7,110 nt of DNA from Micromonosporaceae bacterium. Lineage in GTDB: Bacteria; Actinomycetota; Actinomycetes; Mycobacteriales; Micromonosporaceae. The notes beneath the pieces were generated by a model that made no database searches, was not told where the DNA came from, and saw only the letters and a program-made list of their open reading frames with translations. The position numbers and the translations under genes are program-made. The stretch is taken from assembly GCA_017354595.1 (NCBI GenBank), contig JAFMQQ010000155.1, positions 1-7,110 on the forward strand, in the 5' to 3' direction. Of this stretch, positions 4,987-7,110 are shown in pieces. The number at the start of each line of letters is the position of its first letter. Position 1 is the stretch's first letter.

Positions 4987-6009
4987 GTGCCGAGAGCGCC
5001 ATGGGTTCGGCGCCGCCACGTGACAGACAGTCCCCGGCCGGCCGGCCGGCGCTGGGCCGGCAGGCTCCGCAGCAGTGGTTCGCTCGCCCGCCGGGTGCTC
5101 CGGGTCCGGGTGGGCCGGCGCGGCGCGGGTACCGGCACCGCGCTGCGGGACGGTGACGCCCCGGGCGGTCGGCTGCTGGTACCGGCGCTGCCCGATGTTC
5201 CGTCGGTGCTGGCCGATGTCGCGCCGGTCGAACCCCTCCGGCCGGCGACCGGTCTGGTCACGCCGGCCACCTCCGGTACCGGCCCGCTCTGGATCCCGCT
5301 GCTGCCCGGCGAGCGTACCCGGGCGCGGCGGATCCGGTTCGCTCTGGTCAACGGGTGCACCCTGGGCAGCCTGTCGCTCGGCATCTGCGCGATCATGCTC
5401 GGCATGCGGGGCGATGTCCGCGTCGCCGCCGCCTGCCTGGTCGGCTGCGTCATCCTGGACGGGATGGACGGCGGGCTCGCCCGCCGTTTCGGCGTGGTCA
5501 GCCCGTTCGGCGCCCAGCTCGATTCGCTGGTCGACATGTGCTCCTTCGGTGTCGCCGCGCCGGTGGTCGTCTACGCCTGGCTGCACGACGCGGCAGCCGG
5601 GGTCGGCGCGACCGGTGGCGCCGCGACACCAGCCGTCGCCGCGGCCTGCGGGCTGGTCGCCGCCTGCGCGGCGATACGGTTGGCCCGGTTCAACGTCTCG
5701 CCGAAGGACGGCCGGTTCTTCTGCGGCGTACCGACCACGATGGCCGCGGCGGTACTCGGCCTGGCCACCCTGATCGGGGTACGGCCGCCGGTGGGACTGG
5801 CGGTCGGCGCGATCGCGTTGCTGGCGCTGGCGATGGTCTCCAGTTTCCCGTACGCGAAGCTGGCCCGGATCGCCCGGCTGCCGGTGTGGGTCTGGCTGGT
5901 ACCGGTCGCCGGTGCCCTGCTCGACTACCGGCTCACCTTCGCCGGGCTGGTCGCGCTGTACCTCGCCAGTGGCCCACTTGTCTGGCTGAGCCGCCGCCAG
6001 CGCGCCTGA
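4987..6009 (+). CDS. pssA: CDP-diacylglycerol-serine O-phosphatidyltransferase
   Basis: A 340-residue integral membrane enzyme that joins serine to CDP-diacylglycerol, giving phosphatidylserine and CMP. The CDP-alcohol phosphatidyltransferase signature is complete: D158-x2-D161-G-x2-A165-R166-x8-G175-x3-D179-x3-D183. The next residues SLVDMCSFGVAAP, plus later AAIRLARFNVSPK and FFCGVPTT, are typical of phosphatidylserine synthases rather than phosphatidylglycerophosphate or inositol synthases. Several hydrophobic segments run from about residue 118 to the C-terminus. The first ~110 residues are Arg/Pro/Gly-rich and probably disordered, a longer extension than usual (the M. tuberculosis enzyme is about 286 residues). 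The GTG at 4987 follows GGAGGA; an in-frame GTG at 5020 would give 329 residues. The gene lies 122 bases after the Nudix pair and converges on psd, whose enzyme uses its product. Confidence 0.95.
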   Translation: MPRAPWVRRRHVTDSPRPAGRRWAGRLRSSGSLARRVLRVRVGRRGAGTGTALRDGDAPGGRLLVPALPDVPSVLADVAPVEPLRPATGLVTPATSGTGPLWIPLLPGERTRARRIRFALVNGCTLGSLSLGICAIMLGMRGDVRVAAACLVGCVILDGMDGGLARRFGVVSPFGAQLDSLVDMCSFGVAAPVVVYAWLHDAAAGVGATGGAATPAVAAACGLVAACAAIRLARFNVSPKDGRFFCGVPTTMAAAVLGLATLIGVRPPVGLAVGAIALLALAMVSSFPYAKLARIARLPVWVWLVPVAGALLDYRLTFAGLVALYLASGPLVWLSRRQRA

Positions 6010-6026
6010 CCGGATCGGCGGGCGGG

Positions 6027-6043
6027 CCGGGCCGCGAGCCCGG
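6027..6043. terminator. GC-rich hairpin between convergent pssA and psd
   Basis: CCGGGC (6027-6032) and GCCCGG (6038-6043) form a perfect 6-bp stem around the loop CGCGA. It lies in the 43-base gap between the two facing stop codons. There is no T tract on either strand. Its position suits a bidirectional terminator, as is common for convergent actinobacterial genes, but the surrounding sequence is so GC-rich that chance is possible. Confidence 0.4.
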
Positions 6044-6052
6044 CGGGCGCCG

Positions 6053-6775
6053 CTAGAGCCAGCGGGCGATCACGGTGTGGCCGCCGAGGACCCGGTCACC
6101 CGGTGCCACGGCCGGCTGGGCCGCCCCGGCCGGTAGGTAGACATCGGTGCGCGAGCCGAACCGGATCAGGCCGAAGCGTTCGCCCCGGGCCAGCACCGAG
6201 CCGACCGGTGCCCGGTGGACGATGCGGCGCGCCACCAGCCCGGTCCGCTGCGCCACCACCACCCGGCCGTGCTCGGTCTCCAGCACCGTGTATGCCGCCA
6301 CGTTGTGCTCCGCCGCCGGTCGCATCGCCGGCGCGTAGCCGCCCTCCTCCACCCGGTGCTCGACCACCCGGCCCGCCACCGGCGCCCGGTTGACGTGCAC
6401 ATCCAGGACCGAGAGGAAGACCGCGACCCGCAGCCACTCCCCGGCGCCGAACCGCGCATCGGTCAACCGTTGCACCGACAGGACCGTACCGTCGCTCGCC
6501 GCCACCACCGCCGACTCGTCGGCCGGCGCGGCCCGTTCCGGGTCCCGGAAGAACGCCGCGACCGGCGCCGCCGCCAGCGCCGGCAGTAGCCAGGCGCGCC
6601 CCGGGAGGGCACGCCCAAGCCAGCCATCTGTGCGCCCCGGGAGGGCACGCCCAAGCCAGCCATCTGTGCGCGAGGCGCGCGAGGCGCGCCCGGAGCGGCG
6701 CCGGGCCAGCCGGGCGGCTACCGCAAGACCGAGCGCGATGCCCGCCGCCGCGACCCCGTTAGAATCGATGTGCAT
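6053..6775 (-). CDS. psd: Phosphatidylserine decarboxylase proenzyme
   Basis: A 240-residue short-type phosphatidylserine decarboxylase, which turns phosphatidylserine into phosphatidylethanolamine at the membrane. The proenzyme should cleave itself between Gly207 and Ser208 in IRFGSRTDVYLP, and the Ser becomes the pyruvoyl group. Family landmarks are AAFFRDPER (73-81), FLSVLDVHVNRAPVAG with Asp125 and His127, and GLVARRIVHRAPVG. Two hydrophobic segments (about 8-21 and 61-76) form the N-terminal anchor, as in the M. tuberculosis enzyme. The linker between them carries RASRAS and two exact copies of TDGWLGRALPGR (37-48 and 49-60). The ATG at 6775 is chosen because homology to known Psd proteins begins there, but the frame stays open upstream to the window edge. 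No clear ribosome site is visible. An 18-bp palindrome covers the start codon. The gene converges on pssA. Confidence 0.93.
   Translation of the reverse strand: MHIDSNGVAAAGIALGLAVAARLARRRSGRASRASRTDGWLGRALPGRTDGWLGRALPGRAWLLPALAAAPVAAFFRDPERAAPADESAVVAASDGTVLSVQRLTDARFGAGEWLRVAVFLSVLDVHVNRAPVAGRVVEHRVEEGGYAPAMRPAAEHNVAAYTVLETEHGRVVVAQRTGLVARRIVHRAPVGSVLARGERFGLIRFGSRTDVYLPAGAAQPAVAPGDRVLGGHTVIARWL
6597..6668 (-). repeat. Exact 36-bp tandem duplication inside psd
   Basis: Positions 6597-6632 and 6633-6668 are identical 36-base units in direct tandem. Since 36 is a multiple of three, the frame is kept and the protein gains a second TDGWLGRALPGR. Each unit contains CCCGGG and a short GGGCACGCCC inverted repeat. 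Immediately beside it (6669 onwards) a 9-base repeat encodes RASRAS. The exactness suggests a recent slippage or unequal exchange. Confidence 0.97.
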
Positions 6776-6780
6776 CGATT
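6763..6780. promoter_or_regulatory. Perfect 8-2-8 inverted repeat over the psd start codon
   Basis: AATCGATG-TG-CATCGATT is an inverted repeat with two perfect 8-base arms and a 2-base spacer. It overlaps the psd ATG (6773-6775) and codons 2-5. It is AT-rich in a region of very high GC, which makes chance less likely. Its form fits a dimeric repressor operator or an RNA hairpin that hides the start codon. I recognise no known regulator for it. Confidence 0.45.
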
Positions 6781-7110
6781 GGGTCAGCGGCACGCTCGAA
6801 CTGCGGTACGCCGGTGCCAGGCCGGCCGCGGGTACCGGCGCCGGGGTGTACCGCAGCCGGTGTACCCGTACCGGCGGCCAGTTGCGCAGCACCAGGTCGC
6901 TCCCGGCGCCGGAGAATGCCTGCTGCCGCTCCAGTTCCTCGGTGGCACCGTCGCCCAGCGCCAGTACCGCCAGCGCGAGTACGCCACCATCGGCGATCAG
7001 CTTGGCCAGTCCGTCGATCCGGTCCCGGGTCGCCGCGGCACCGCCCAGCACCGGTTCGGCGACGATGACCACGGTCGCCGGCTCGGCTTCGGCCGGCGTC
7101 TCCAGTACCC
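6776..7110 (-). CDS. C-terminal part of an unidentified protein, in frame with psd, cut by window edge
   Basis: About 111 codons on the minus strand with strong G/C third-position bias, clearly coding, running from the window edge directly into psd with no stop codon in this frame. The readable product includes VVIVAEPVLGG, then RDRIDGLAKLIADGGVLALAVLAL, then LRNWPPVRVHRLRYTPAP and a low-complexity tail before the psd ATG. The I-A-D-G-G-V-L-A-L stretch vaguely resembles the late beta-strand of class I methyltransferases, but this is a weak guess and no SAM-binding motif is visible. Either this is a domain fused to Psd, or it is a separate upstream gene whose true stop is in another frame (TAA in one frame just after the psd ATG, TGA in the other just before it). 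Its start is outside the window. Confidence 0.55.

Noticed and set aside
5001..5154. Small Pro/Gly-rich open frame from ATG 5001, close behind GGAGGA
   Set aside because: Its third-position composition is weaker than the overlapping pssA frame and the sequence looks like a +1 shadow; the Shine-Dalgarno sequence is better explained by GTG 4987.
6597..6668. CRISPR-like repeat
   Set aside because: The two 36-base units are directly adjacent with no spacer, and lie in frame inside psd.

Overview
This is a high-GC window with strong G/C third-position bias, frequent GTG starts and few intergenic bases. It reads as chromosomal DNA from an actinomycete, most likely a Micromonosporaceae-type organism. 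The lineage is inferred from base composition and protein flavour and has not been tested. No rRNA, tRNA, CRISPR array, transposase or phage gene is visible.

Layout, left to right. (1) 38-949, minus: a DUF72/YecE-like TIM-barrel protein whose stop codon lies in a short tandem duplication. (2) 1023-2576, plus: guaA, complete GMP synthase, divergent from the DUF72 gene and probably transcribed as a leaderless mRNA. (3) 2584-2853, minus: a small PspC-domain membrane protein whose stop lies 7 bases from that of guaA. (4) 3031-3963 and 4 (3974-4864), plus: two consecutive genes that each encode a double-Nudix protein, giving four Nudix domains in a row. Their second domains share a stretch of almost identical DNA centred on a perfect 20-bp palindrome. 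(5) 4987-6009, plus: pssA, CDP-diacylglycerol-serine phosphatidyltransferase, with a long basic N-terminal extension. (6) 6053-6775, minus: psd, phosphatidylserine decarboxylase, convergent with pssA, with an in-frame 36-bp tandem duplication in its membrane-linker region and an 18-bp palindrome over its start codon. (7) 6776-7110, minus: coding sequence of an unidentified protein, cut by the window edge, which runs into psd in the same frame without a stop.

Functionally, guaA makes GMP. PssA and Psd form the two-step route from CDP-diacylglycerol plus serine to phosphatidylethanolamine. The double-Nudix pair presumably hydrolyses nucleoside-diphosphate-linked compounds, but the substrate cannot be read from the sequence.

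The parts most worth a second look are the twin double-Nudix genes, with apparent gene conversion and one altered catalytic box, and the psd start region, with its palindrome, missing stop and internal repeat.
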